From the NCBI GenBank assembly GCA_036426205.1, contig CM071586.1, positions 12,853,224 through 12,917,223 of the forward strand: a DNA stretch of 64,000 nt, read 5' to 3'. Positions 47,825 to 60,297 of the stretch are shown one piece after another (the first letter of the stretch is position 1; each line of letters opens with the position of its first letter). Made by a program: the position numbers and the translations under genes. This DNA comes from Ascaphus truei (Eukaryota; Chordata; Amphibia; Anura; Ascaphidae). The notes below the pieces were generated by a model, which was not told the DNA's origin, did no database searches, and was given only the letters and a program-made list of their open reading frames with translations.

Positions 47825-48025
47825 CACCCTCTTATCCACACCAACCCCCCTTCTCCTCACTCCTTCCTCTAACCCTTCCCCTTTCTCCTCACTCCTCCCC
47901 CTCTCCTTTATCCTATCTCCTTCCCCTCACCACCCCCTTCTCTTCACCATTCCCTACTCCTCACCACCACCCCTACTCCTCACCACCCCTCCCCACTCCT
48001 CACAACCACCCTCCTCCTGGCTATA
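47825..48025. repeat. Pyrimidine-rich tract
   Basis: Runs of ctcctcac and ccccttctc. Frames here are composition artefacts. Confidence 0.75.
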
Positions 48026-48422
48026 TCCTCATGGATGCCGGTCAGGCACCTAAAACTTCATGTCTAAAACGAAGCACCATATATTTCCACCTAAATCTGG
48101 TCTAATACCCCCCTTTAACTTCACAGTACCATACCATGTATCATATATCCTGTCGCCAGAGCCCCTTGCCTAGGTGTGACAGTTTGTCCCATTTCGTCTC
48201 CATCTAAGCCATGGTTAAAAATGTGTTGCTTCTTACTTTCACCTCTTCTGCTCTCTCTCGCCTTAAACCTACAGTATTTCGAGGCGCATGCACGGCTGCA
48301 GGGTAGATGGCAGCCTAGCTTTTTAGCTCCGCCGGTACACCGCGCAATAACAGCATAATTGACAATAATAAGCACCCGCAAACCACATCAAGGGTCGGAA
48401 GCAGGTGTCGGAACACATAGAG

Positions 48423-49280
48423 ATGACGGCGCGATCAAAAAACTGGCAGCGATCTAAGGATCTTAAGTCATATTTCGCTACAACAGCACAAGAGCGGAAA
48501 GAGAACCGTCATTAAGAGAGTCTGATTCAGAGATTGAATCAAGACAAGAGGGGGAGGATAGAGAGTTGGTCACCAGAGCAGACTTAAAAAGTGACTTAAA
48601 AAGTGATCTGAGGTCCCTGTTTAATGACCTCAAGTAATTTTTCCAATCGGAAATATTGACCTGAAGAAGGACATAAGGCAAATAGGGGATATAACTGATG
48701 AATTGGAAAAGAGAATGGAGGCCACAGCCATGGCAATGCAGAAGCAGGAAAAGACTACCAACTTTCTGAAGGCGCAGATCTCAGGCATCATGGAGCGGCA
48801 AGAGGATGCAGAAAACCGCCGCAAGAGAAATAATATAAGGTGGATACCTGAATCCGTGGAGAATGTAGAGGACTTTGTCTCCCGATGGCTAAACTCGGTG
48901 CTCCCTGAAAAAACAAGAGGCAGAGATTCAGCTTGATCAATGCCATAGGGCACTGAGGGCCAAGCCGCAAGGGGAGGAAACCCCTAGAGACGTGATTATC
49001 CGCTTTCACTTTATCAAGACCAAAGAAGATCTTGCCAAAGCTACAAGAAATGTCCCCATTAAAATATTTGACGATATACAGATACAAGTATTTCAAGACC
49101 TGTCGCCAAACATGCTAGACCGTAGACTGAGACTATAGCCAGTGACCAGAATCCTAAGGGAAAATGGCATCCGTTATCACTGGACTTTCCCGTTTGGATT
49201 ACTGGTCATCAGAGATGGCCGGGCTATGCATTCTATTGAAGAAGGTGCTGAATTCCTTAAAAAAATTAAAATAAAATAGA
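48423..49280 (+). pseudogene. L1/Tx1-type LINE ORF1 remnant
   Basis: Opens MTARSKNWQRSKDLKSYFAT. A coiled-coil segment follows (48700-48800, MEATAMAMQKQEKTTNFLKA), then the RRM-type ORF1p core (RQEDAENRRKRNNIR, with ESVENVEDF), then QCHRALRAKP, RDVIIRFHFIKTKEDLAKA, FQDLSPNMLDRR and TRILRENGIRYHWTFPFGLL. This is the ORF1 RNA-binding chaperone of L1/Tx1 LINEs. At least two frameshifts and stops occur. The GC-rich stretch before it (48260-48420) may be 5' untranslated sequence. No ORF2 (endonuclease, RT) follows. Confidence 0.8.
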
Positions 49281-50709
49281 ATTTCTCACACTTCTCATGA
49301 AGATCCATCCCCGGAGGCATTGTGGCACGAAGTGAGGAGAGCAACACGAGGCCGGGAGGATAGGGCGGCCAACTGAGGTCCTAAAGAGCCGAGATTGCTT
49401 CTATTTCCAGCCAAATCACTTTTAAAGGAACTATTGTGTGTCCTAGGTGTACAAAGCTGTCCTGGAGTCTGAGCCAGGTCTTCTATGCTGCCCTGCAGAA
49501 GAGAGTGGAAAAATTATTATCTATGATGGGTCATGGGCAACAGTGGAGGACCCACCCGGGAACGTGGATCCTCACTTATGTTAGGAGGGCCAGAAGAGAC
49601 AGCGAGGAAAATGAGCCGGAGAAGCAGCCTGATATACACCTATGCCCCTATACCCGAGGACACGCGGCGGTCAGCAATGGCGGCGATGAGCGAGGTTGTC
49701 CTGGAGGAAGGCCTGCCAGATTGTGCAGGGATCCGGAACCGGGTTGGGGGTGCACGCATTCCACCCTTGATGAAGGGTCCCCACATGACAATGAACACAG
49801 AGCTGTCCTGGTATGGGGTTGATGGACAATTGGGACAGAGGTATGGTTTGGGGAAGGGGGAGGGAAGGCCACAATTGTAAGATGGCGGGCTGCAGCAAGA
49901 TGTTACAGCAGCAAGTCAGTCCGCCCCCAGAAAAGATGGTGGCCGTCTGGAAAGGTATGTGGGGCCACAGTAATGTATACGGTCACAGTAATTTGTAAGC
50001 TTATTAAGAGAGGACCTGCATCTAAAAGAGAAAGAGCGGCTATAGAAATGGGGGGGAGGGGCGGGGTGAAAAAAAAGAAAGAAAGGTGGAGAAGGAGGGT
50101 GAGGGGTTAGAGGGGATAATGCTATGTTTTAGGGGTCAAATAGAAGGTACAGAAGGGATGATCACTGAAGATCCTAAGGAGCGAGCTTGCATACTACGGG
50201 TAAGTAGTATAACCACAATGGCCATCTCAAAAAAGCATTATGGAGGGAATAGGGGATTATAATTCTCAGGACGGCTATACAAAGGGGCTATAGTAGACAC
50301 CAGTAATAGGAATAGGTCATCCATGGGCATATACACTTTGTACACAGTAAGGAGGACAAGTGGCAGCTTGAGTTAGGCTGGGAGAGAGGCTATACTCTGG
50401 TTAACAGTTGTAAAGGAAGACAAAGTTAGGAAGTGGTTTCAATTGTGAGGTCATTAAGGTTATCCAGGGCCTAGTTAGTTCAGGCTGGGAGTTCACGGTC
50501 AGGGCCTAGCTGGGTTCCAGCATGAATCAGAGGCACGTTGGGATCACTCAATTTTTATAATTAGGAGTTGTAGTTCTAAAATGGTTCGATCAGGAGATTC
50601 ATAGTTAGGTTATAATGTTAGTTATGTTGTAAGATATGTTAAGTGTTATAATGCTGTTTCAGAGGTGGGTGCGGGCCCTGCTCGGGTTGTCTTCATGCCC
50701 CATCCTGAT
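49281..50709. other. Unclassified sequence
   Basis: Two overlapping frames (49436-49880) are open but give no recognisable domain. 50040-50130 is purine-rich. No splice pattern or terminal repeats are identified. Confidence 0.4.
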
Positions 50710-52676
50710 TGTCACGGTAACTTATGACAAGATATAATATACACCAAATAACTGGGTTGAACTGAACGAGGTTTAGATATAATAAAGTATATTTATTCCT
50801 TAAATAGGTGAACACAGCAATATAGTACAATTAACAGGCAAGAAGGTAACATTTACTTAGAGTTGGGGGTTGAAGAAGTATCAGATAGCAATTCTCCAGC
50901 AATCAGGTAACAATCCAGATGTAATTAGAAGACAACGACTATAGGGTTGACCACAGTTTATATATCTTTGTAACCCTATTCTTAACATTGAATACAGACT
51001 ATTGGAGAACAATTACTGTATCCAATCTCTAACGTGGGAACACAGTTTAACCCATGCCCCCAGCTAGTTAGCCCATGCACACTGGGACTCTGAGGGTCTC
51101 ATTTCTGTAGCCCCACATTTAAATCAGGGACGCCGGCCAGTCTACCAAATGGAGTATCTGGCAGGATCTTCCTTGTTTGTAAGTGTAAGATATGACACTT
51201 ACAAACCACTCCAGTTTGATGCTTCTCCGCCCTCAGGTAAACAGTTAGAGTGGCAGAATCCTTTGATCAGTACTTGGTTCCTAGACATTGGGTCGCCCCC
51301 CTGACCATTTGCATCCCTTTGTGTAAAGGAATCTTCGCGGGTTTTTATCCCCGCTTTGGAATACAATATTAAAGTTAAAACACAAACATATTAAAATATC
51401 CGGTTCCATTGGGTCCAGCGGGTCCAAACTTCCCAGATCTTAATGCCGGAACTGGGACACCATATGGTCCAAGTTTCAGCCCACCGTGACCTTCAGAACC
51501 GGAGATACACAAATACTACTTAAACCGTTTCATATTTGAATACAAAATTCTCTGCTGTAAATTAAATCACGTTTTTCACTAAATCCCCATTGAAAACAAC
51601 GGGCTCCGCCGCCATAGACTTTCAATGGTAATGCTCCGCCATTGGCGGCTATGGGAATCCGCCGCCATAGACTTTCAATGGGGCATCGCCGCCGTTGAAG
51701 CCTATGGGGTTTCTCCGCCATAGCCGGTCAATGGGAACCAGCTGCCATTGAAGTCTATAGGAAAAACTCACGAACTTTATGGTGGTCCATACTCCGTCGG
51801 GTTGGTCCGAGAGGGTCAAGGATGGTTCTGCAGCCATGCCGGAGCAGTGACTATAGGCACCCCAAACCCTAGCCCTCTGGACCCTCCAGAACCGGAGATA
51901 TGGGCTTATGCTTTGTAGGGTTTCGGACTTAGCTGTTTTCTCGTGCTGCTTCTGCCGCCGCCATTGGAACCTATGGAGCGACCCGCTCTGCCAGCACGAC
52001 CCTTTCAGGGGGTCCTGGATTCTGGGACCCGGTGGTGGTCGAGTGAGGGGGGGCATAGGAACTAGGGGCAAAAAGAATTTTATTTCTGGGTGCCCTAGAA
52101 CCTAAAGTTCCCACGCCACTTGACGTTGAACTTGACTAATCAGTGATCAAAGCTCTTTTTCAGACATTGTGTCCGCTTTGCGGTTTTGCGGTCTGGACGG
52201 CTGCCAACTCGTTCCTGGAAAGCGCCGTCGAGGAATCTCCATTGAAGTCAATGAGCCCATTGACTTACAATGGGAAACCGCCGCTCCTCCTCTCGGACGC
52301 CACCTGCTGGTCTTCGAGGGAAACAGGTCCAAAACAGCTAGATCCGCCATTGAAATGAATGGAGCTTCAATGGCGGCCTATGGGACCCTGCAAAATGGTG
52401 CCTGAAAAGGCGGGAAAATTAAACAAAGGGCTATAATCACTATACAACTATTAACCCTTGCCCTCCCGGATGGATCCCAGTGTGTGTGTGGTGCAGACAC
52501 TGACATTATAATAAAACATGGGAACAGGGGAACATACATTTTCATGATATAACAAGGTGTAAACCACATTCCTGGACTGCAGTCCAGTTAACCCCTTGTC
52601 TCCCTGGTGAGGTCAGGGGGTGGCCATATGGGGTGTAACCCCTTTAATACCGGGCCAATCCCCCTCTCCCTCTACA
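50710..52676 (-). mobile_element. Gypsy-family 3' LTR (1967 bp)
   Basis: In + reading TGTCACGGTAACTTATGACA...CCCTCTACA. Preceded on its coding (minus) strand by a polypurine tract and pol, so it is the 3' LTR. It is long for an LTR and contains many ccattgaa and ccgccatag blocks in both orientations (51590-51760, 52240-52380). Same family as 24187-29331 and, with an internal deletion, 60298-61339. Confidence 0.9.
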
Positions 52677-52688
52677 CCTCCCCTTCTT
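52677..52688 (-). promoter_or_regulatory. Polypurine tract
   Basis: Minus strand aagaaggggagg directly before TGTAGAG. This is the expected plus-strand primer of an LTR retrotransposon and fixes the LTR border. Confidence 0.85.
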
Positions 52689-52784
52689 AATGGGTGACCT
52701 GTGGCCCACTGGCCCTAATGGGGAGTGGGGCACTGCTGGCACCATTATGAACTCAGTCTCAGAGGGATAATCCTGACGTGAAAG

Positions 52785-53898
52785 TCAATCAGCATTGCTG
52801 TTTTCACTACCCTTTTTGTGCTGAATGGTAAACTCAAACTCTTGCAAAACTAAGCTCCATCTCAACAACTTGGCATTCTCCCCTGATGCTCTCTGCAGCC
52901 AACCCAGGGGGTTGTGGTCTGTGAGGACCGTGAAAGCCCTTCCATACACATAGGGCTGGAGCTTTTTGAGTGCCCACACAATGGCCAAGCACTCTTTCTC
53001 AATGGTGGCATATGCCACCTTTCTGGGGAGTAGTTTTCGGCTGAGGTACACCACAGGGTGCTCTCTTCCGTCGTCCCCCACCTTGCTCAACACAGCCCCA
53101 ATGCCATAGTCCGAGGCATCAGTCTGTATAAGGAAATGTTTGGTATAGTCAGGGGCAGCCAGTATGGGGACCCCAGCAAGCGCAGTTTTCAGTGCCTGGA
53201 ATGCAGTTTCACAGGCAGGAGTCCAGGTGATAAGCACAGGTAGTTGTTTCTTAGTCAAATCAGTCAGGGGTTTGGCCATGGCACTGTACTGTGGGACAAA
53301 CTTCCTATAGTGCCATGACATGTTTCTTGGTATTTGGAACAGGCCACTGAACTATGGCTTCTACCTTGGCTGGCTCTGGTTTGAGGTGCCCTCCACCCAC
53401 CCTGTGCCCTAAGTACAGGACCTCTGCCATCCCTACCATACATTTAGTGGGTTTCAAGGTGAGCCCAGCCTCCCTGATCCTTTCCAGCACCGCAGCTTCA
53501 TGTCCTAAGTGGGAGTCCCAGGAATTACTAAAGACAGCAATGTCATCTAAGTAAGCCCTGGCATAGCTCTGCATCCCTTCCAGTAACCTATTGACCAAAC
53601 GTTGGAAGGTAGCCGGGGCATTCTTCATCCCAAATGGCATCATTAAAAACTCATAGCGGCCACTTGGAGTGATGAATGCTGACTTCTCCCTAGCCTCCAG
53701 GGTCAGTGGGATTTGCCAATAGCCTTTGCTCAAATCCATGATGGTCAGATACTTTGCCCCAGCAAGTTCATCCAGTAACTCATCCATGCGGGGCATGGGG
53801 TAGGCATCTGACATGGTCCCAGCGTTGAGCAAGCGGTAGTCCACACAAAACCGGGTGGTCTTGTCCTTCTTAGGGACTAGGACTACCGGGCTTGCTCA
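52785..53898 (-). pseudogene. Gypsy (Ty3) pol fragment: RT and RNase H
   Basis: Minus strand. RT opens at SPVVLVPKKDKTTRFCVDYR (53898) and includes LTIMDLSKGYWQIPL, YEFLMMPFGMKNAPATFQRL and the catalytic ARAYLDDIAVFS. After a frameshift near 53310 the RNase H part reads WTPACETAFQALK, IQTDASDYGIGAVLSK, YATIEKECLAIVWALK and LTDHNPL, ending near KGSENSNAD. Only about 100 bp separate RNase H from the polypurine tract, so integrase is missing. Upstream, the frame is cut at about 53900 by a Penelope tail, so gag and protease are also missing. Confidence 0.9.
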
Positions 53899-53904
53899 AG
53901 GGCT

Positions 53905-54330
53905 CTGGGATGGAGTAATTACCCCTAGGCAAGCAGACAACCAGCAGGGTATATGGTTACAGACCGGAGCCAGTAGGAGGAGGTGCAATCTCAAGCAGAG
54001 AAAGACACACACAGAGTCAGGAATAAAAACAAACAATTTATCCACACACAATAAAAATGAAGGCTTACAGGATCCCAATGGGATAACAGCATAAGGATGT
54101 AGGTGGTCTCACGATCACATCACGCCGCTACTGCGGCTGCACGCCGCCAGACTGTGTCTCTATCAGGAACCGATACGTCACTTCCGGTGTTCCGGCCGGT
54201 TGGAGATGACGTCACGGAATCCCTCAACAGTCTCTCTCCCTCTCAATCGTAGGGTCACGCTCTACGCGTTTCGACGTTCTAAATGACGTCTTCATCAGGA
54301 GTAGCAGTGACCTGCTAAAAGGGTCTTTAT
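53905..54330 (-). mobile_element. Penelope-like tail, inverted relative to the element that follows
   Basis: Minus-strand tail with a hammerhead-like motif, CpG-rich sequence (acttccggtgttccgg) and an AT-rich aataaaaacaaac block. It separates the Gypsy pol from the plus-strand Penelope element. It may be the inverted partial copy often found 5' of Penelope insertions. Confidence 0.55.
54260..54301 (-). ncRNA. Hammerhead-like ribozyme motif
   Basis: Minus strand: stem I GAG-side pairing with CTC, CTGATGA, extra A, stem II GACGT...ACGTC (5 bp perfect), GAAA, CGCGTAGAG. Confidence 0.55.
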
Positions 54331-54377
54331 TACATAAATAATAAAATATTTATTTATGTTACATATATATAACAAGA

Positions 54378-56371
54378 CCAAACCTTACACCAACAGAGGT
54401 AAAAGCTGTTGATGATTTAAAAAATAATCAAAATATCATTATCCGCCAAGCAGATAAAGGTGGAGGGTTAGTAATACAAGATAGAATTGACTATGTATCT
54501 GAAGCCTTTAGAATCTTGGGAGATGGGGAGTCATATTCCACTCTCAAGACAGACCCGCTGATTATTTTCCAAAAAAATCTTTTATATTTATTAAAAGATG
54601 GGAAACAACTAGGTGTACTGAATCAGTCAGAGTTCAAATTCCTCTATGTGGAAAATCCTAGTACACCAATAATGTATTACCTACCTAAGATTCATAAGAG
54701 CCTTACAAACCCGCCAGGTCGCCCGATTATATCGGGAATAAACTCTCTAACTTCAAACCTGTCCGAATTTGTTGACTCGTTCCTTCAAATACATGTAAAA
54801 AATTTGAAATCTTACACAAGAGATACAAAACACATTTGAGATATATTGGGGAATATGAAATGGGCTGACGATCTTATATGGGTAACCTGTGACGTCACTG
54901 CACTTTATACAAGTATTATCCATGAGAAGGGAATAGAAGCAGTTGACTATTTTTTAAAACAGGACCCCTTTATGAGCAATGAGCAACGATCGTTTATAAT
55001 AAAAAGTATAGATTTTATCTTAAAAAATAATTATTTTTTATTCGATAACAAATTTTACATTCAGAGAATTGGAACGGCTATGGGGACAAAATTTGCCCCC
55101 AGTTTTGCCAATCTTTTTATGGGTAAATGGGAGATTATTAGAATATTTGGCAGAACAATCCCTTTTTTAACAACATTTATTTTTATAAACGGTTCATAGA
55201 TGACCTTTTAATAATATGGAAGGGTACAGAAGAAGAGCTTTTACAATTTTATATTTATTTGAATAACAATGAAGTAAACCTACAGTTCACCCATGAACAC
55301 CATCCAGTCACTATCAATTTTTTAGATGTAGTTTTATTTAGTGAGGGGGACAAAATTTTAACAAAAACGTTTTTTAAGAAAGTAGATGCCAACAGTTATC
55401 TAGAGCGGACAAGTAATCATTCTAAGGCCTGGATCAATAATATATCCTATGGGCAATTTTTAAGAATTTTTAGGAATTGCTCAAAAGAATCGGATTTTAA
55501 GGAACAAGCAGATGCACTTTATATGAAATCTTTAGCCAAAGGGTATAATAAAGACAGATTGGATGCAGCACTTTTAAAGGTGAAGGGACAAAATAGACTG
55601 TGTCTGATACAGGATAAACAAATCTCTAAAAATCCAGAACAGGTAGAAAGCACGAATCCGAAAGATGGAGATAACTGTTTATTCATCACGAAATACAAAG
55701 GGGCCTGTAATGATATTAAAAAGATTCTTACAAAACATTGGGGAATCATATTAAATGATCCTATCATAGGAAAAACATTACAAAACAAACCTGGGATTGT
55801 TTTCAGAAGAGCGAAAAACTTGAAGAATATTTTAGCTCCCACTATTTTAAAACAAAATAAAACTGGACTGAATGAAACAGGAACTGATCAAAACACATGG
55901 TTACCGTCATGCCCAGGTGGCTGTTATAAATGTGGACGTACTAATTGTTTAACCTGCAAACACATTAAAAATAAGTGTACTGAGTTTGTATCCAAGGTAA
56001 CAGGAGAAAAATTTAGAATAAAACAATTCATTAACTGCAATACGACATACGTTGTTTATCTGCTCAGTTGTCCTTGCGGCCTTTATTATATAGGCCGCAC
56101 AAAGAGAAGTTTAAAGGAACGCTTTACTGAACATAGGAGAAACATCTTAAGAGGCTTCCTTGGACATGGGGTTTCACGTCATTTTTTAACAGCCCACAAT
56201 AAAGATATAGGAGGATTATCCATTGTCGGTATTGAACACATTAGCCATACAACCATGAGGGGTGACAGGCTTTTAAAACTTAGAAAACAGGAGACCTACT
56301 GGATTTTCAAATTACAAACAATGAGTCCAGTGGGGTCTGAAGAAGAACTGGATCTTTTTGCTTTTCAGTAA
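54378..56371 (+). pseudogene. Penelope-like ORF: reverse transcriptase plus GIY-YIG endonuclease
   Basis: A 5'-truncated frame opens PNLTPTEVKAVDDLKN and carries RQADKGGGLVIQDRIDYV, MYYLPKIHKSLTNPPGRPII, CDVTALYTSI, RIGTAMGTKFAPSFANLFMG and, after a frameshift near 55130, RFIDDLLIIW (catalytic DD). A linker with CPGGCYKCGRTNCLTC (55905-55955) is the Cys-rich finger of this group. The C-terminal endonuclease has VVYLLSCPCGLYYIGRTKRS (56048-56107), LKERFTEHRRNI and QETYWIF. There is one TGA at 54837 and one frameshift; the last 370 codons (55259-56371) are open to a normal stop. Best-preserved retroelement ORF in the window. Confidence 0.92.
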
Positions 56372-57721
56372 TTGTTATCTGTCTCATAAACCATTTATCT
56401 ATTGAGATTTAAATTATTTCTATCCTTTATCTGATTTTAAATGTTTTAAATTCTATTTATAAGTGTTTAATATTATCTATTTCATGTATTGATTTTTTTG
56501 TAACCAAGTCAGTCAGTTATTCAATTATATACTGTATATTTGTGGGTTATATAAGGTGTTTTAACTGTATAGCTAAATTATTATAATACATATTGATGAA
56601 TCCATTTGTTTAATAATGACAAACACCGATAAATTCATAAAAGAATGTATTTTTAATTCATATTTTATTTAAAAAAAATTAAAATTTTAAAATATTTTTA
56701 ATTTATCCTACTGTATATTGTAATCAATCTTTTTTATATCATGTTTTTTGTTTAAGTATAAGTTATAAGTTCCAATATGGAAGTTCATTATCACACTAAT
56801 TGAGCCATTGCAATTAACTTGGCTATAAATTAATATGGCACTGGTGCATTGATATCCCTGACGAAGCCTTTTGGTGAAACGCGTAGGAGGAGGAGCAATA
56901 GGGTGTTGCTTCCATACAGTGCAGTGGAGTAGAGCTGTTAACACCACACGCTGGGCTCCAGCTGATGAAAACCTGTTTGCCTGGTGATCGGCAACTAGCA
57001 GGAGGAGGAGAGCTGATAGACGAAGCCCAGAGACTACCGGGAAGGGTCTGTGCGTCACAGCCGGAAGTGACATCAGACCCGGACACCCGGAGGGCTGCTA
57101 TCGTGCGCCACCAGCGCATCTGAGCAGCTTGCTACGGAGCAGATTTCGGGCCAAAGAAACTACTGGACACCAACGGACCAAAGTGGATCAAGGTGTGAGC
57201 ATTTGAGCATTGTCTCAACACCTGGGGTACCCCCTATTTTATCTAAACCTGCTCGGGGCACTCCCGTTTTTAACCCTTTGGAGACCCATCAAGTGCAATT
57301 GCACAAACAGCTTCATCTACACAGTTTTTTACTATTACTATCAATGTATTAATTCTCATGTTGTTGTTGTCCTAGAGGTTTATCCCTGGGACAAGATATA
57401 TTAATAAAGATATAGAGTTTGACCACAACCCCGTACTGACTGCGCTTCTAACTTTTTTCTTCTTTGTTGCCACGTATATATCAGGGACTGGGGGTTCCCT
57501 GTTTTAAAGAAGCTGCACCATTCATTGGGTTGTGTTTGTCTCCCTCATATATATATTCTTTTCAGCAATACCCTATACGCACCGGACTGGTTCATGTCAC
57601 ATGTTTTTTTGTTTTTTGTTTTTTATTTTTATATATATTTTGTTGTCAATTTTGCTTATTGCCCATATTCGTAGTAACATCCCATTTGGCGCATTTTTAT
57701 TTTTTGTTTTTTCTTGTATGA
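56372..57721 (+). mobile_element. Penelope-like 3' region
   Basis: AT-rich 3' untranslated part, then the hammerhead-like motif, a CpG-rich segment (56880-57130), attaataaagata and further AT-rich sequence. The element joins segment A at about 57721, inside the first 31 bp of a family-C LTR that is complete in the left copy of A. Frames here are shadows. Confidence 0.6.
56855..56888 (+). ncRNA. Hammerhead-like ribozyme motif
   Basis: Stem I TCC/GGA, CTGACGA, extra A, stem II GCC-TTTT-GGT, GAAA, CGCGTA. It belongs to the element whose RT lies just upstream. Confidence 0.6.
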
Positions 57722-59874
57722 AAAAAGGTGTAATTACCTGGTCTCCCATGACACAGCGCCACAGTGGATACCCTGGGGGGTGCAACACCGGTCACCTTCT
57801 TGGGGACCGTGAGGCATGGCACAGAGGTGGCAGCATCCTCAGCCTGCACGGAGGCTATCAGGGAGGTAGGATCCCCAGCATCAGCTTGGCTGATCTTTCC
57901 CTCTGCCGTCTTGGTGCTCAGATTTCTCTCCAGGAGGAGAGTGTCAGCTCTTGGGAGTACCTGAGTCACCGGCACTCCAGCTGGGATTTGGGACCTGCTT
58001 CCGAATGTGCCCATGTGGGCACACAGTCTGTCACCAGCTCCACGGAGCTGGGGACCTGCACCTCATTCCGGGGCATCAGGAACCCCTCACTCGGGGAGAG
58101 GGGGGGGCAGTGCATACCGCAACATCCAGTGCTATTTGGGCAAACAGTATTCTCTGTTCTAACGTCATGGATGGAAGCAGCTTGACAAAGTGGGCTAACA
58201 TATCACCCACCGTGGTAAGAACAGTTCCAGGGGCAACCACGGGAGGGTTGAGGCCCCCCTCTGAGGATCTCTCGAGGAGCTCGCTCTCACCGGTATTGGC
58301 CACAACCACATGCTGGCTTAGTGCCACTCCAAATGCTCACACATGTCCCTCTGGGACCTGCTGCATGTCGGCAGCCCATAATCCGCACACTGGGCAACCA
58401 CAGATGTCCTATCCCAGCAACAGCAACAATTCAAACAGTTCAAGCAATATCCTACATGTGTGTCTGTACGATGAGAACAAACTTCTGATAGGATCTGGCT
58501 CTTGAGCCACGCCCTCTCCCTAGCTATCCACCAATTGTACTGTATCTACTGTAGTAACTGCTCAATCACATTGCAGGAATACATTTTCAATAACTGTGCA
58601 AGAATTTAATTAAATAACCCTGAGCAAAGCGATTGATTACAGAACGGACCGATTTGCAGCTAACTGTAGCTAATCACTTGTCTGTGTGCATATTGTATTG
58701 ATGCACATATTGTTTTATAATACTTTTTTTTAAACACGGCAGCTTAAACTGCAGCTTTAAACGTAATACTGTACTGTACAGTGTTTAGTATACTGTAGTA
58801 CATTATATTTACCTTCATTATAACCTTTGCCAAACGGGTGGAGATGAGCCCCTGTCACTCCCGTAGTCTACATTATAGTTGACAGGTGACAGCTGGCATG
58901 CTACACCTGTAGTTGACAGCTGATGAGCTGGAAATATTTTTTGTACACGCAAGCTTGCTGGTATCTGTATGTGAAATCAGGCTCAGGCTGGAAATTTTGC
59001 AGGTATTCCGGCAAGATTTGCCGTTCACCAAGTTTTCACTGACGGTCGGACCGTTATTGTAAGCCGGTGCTGGTGCCGGTGCTGTTGCCGGCACATTGCT
59101 GGATTGGGATTGACGAATCTTATATGGATTAAACCCGACCTTTCTCCTTTTGCACTTGCCATGATCAAACATACTGTAAATATCTGGGACCGCACCCCAA
59201 TACCCTCCTCTTACTCCGGGTGCAGGGTCGATGCGAAAAAAACACTGATTGTAACTTAAGGTTTATCTTATAGAAAGCTTCCACCCACGAACATCAGGTG
59301 AAAATTTGTAAAAATCAGAGTTCGAAATGAAATATTTATATATTTCTGCTACAGTCGCCATGTTATCTGCTGCAGCATTAATTGCAGAACATATTAAAAA
59401 TGCATAACTACAGTCAGGTTTTTTTTTATATGTGTACGGTGTACACATGGTGTCCAGTCCAGTCAGCAATTGTGCAAGTATACTGTAGGAATGTAGAAAA
59501 AAGCACAGAGCATTGAGTTTTTTATGTTTTTATTATGAAACGCCTAAATTTGATAACGTCTTCAGCGTCTTCAAGGACCAACGTCGATTCATAATGGACC
59601 ACTGTGGTAGACTTGGTTTTTATCTGGTTTTTAAACACCTGCAAATTGACACAGTAGCACAGCACTGTACACATTACAATTCATTAATTTCTGCCACCTG
59701 GCGGATACGTGAAGAATTGCACCCAAAGAAATCCGAAACCATTAAATTAACAGATCAACCACGGTAAACACAGGGGTGCCTGGTGGTGTGAATGCTGAGT
59801 GAATACCGCGTGGAGTACAGCAGCGCACACGAAAACGGCTCTGTGATTTGTTCGAATAACGGCCGCTGCATCTG
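57722..59874 (-). repeat. Segment A, right copy (inverted) with a transposon-like end
   Basis: 57722-59590 is the reverse complement of 1-1779. The sequence continues to 59874, where ttcgaataacggccgctgca then tctg|TA is the same terminal repeat as the MITE at 14948-15281. Bases 59640-59874 also match the right half of that MITE. The conserved minus-strand frame 58327-58076 pairs with 1172-1411. The left end is destroyed by the Penelope insertion. Confidence 0.75.
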
Positions 59875-60297
59875 TACATTCGAGAGGTTAGTCCCCTACT
59901 ATCTGTTTCCAAAATACAGATTTTCTCAACTGGGCATCCCTTCTTCTACTTTGGATCCATTTACCGTTCTGGGCATACCTTGCACCCCTATGCCCTATTT
60001 ACCTTTCTGGTCTGTGCTGAAGCAGGGAATCCTAGCAGTTAGTCGTGCAAGCGTTTTCAAAGCAATATTTTGACTGGAGCATTGTGCCAAAATGTATCCG
60101 GGATTCCGACCTGATTCCTGGGTACATTTTTGGGGTATCCAGCAACTCTGGACCCCGACTACTTAGGCACAATCTGTTAAGACTTTCTCCGCAAAACACA
60201 CCCTGAAACGTATAGTTTAGCAATCTCTGCTACCAGGATTCTGGATTGAGCACAACAAGTCGGGCAAAATAAATTGTAATTTATTTCCTTTTAAGAC

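Noticed and set aside
49436..49880. Overlapping 115- and 128-codon frames as a gene
   Set aside because: No domain, no splice signals, no conserved partner in the window; kept only as unclassified sequence.
57532..58185. 217-codon plus-strand frame
   Set aside because: Crosses the junction of a Penelope 3' end and segment A. The better conserved frame between A copies is on the other strand.
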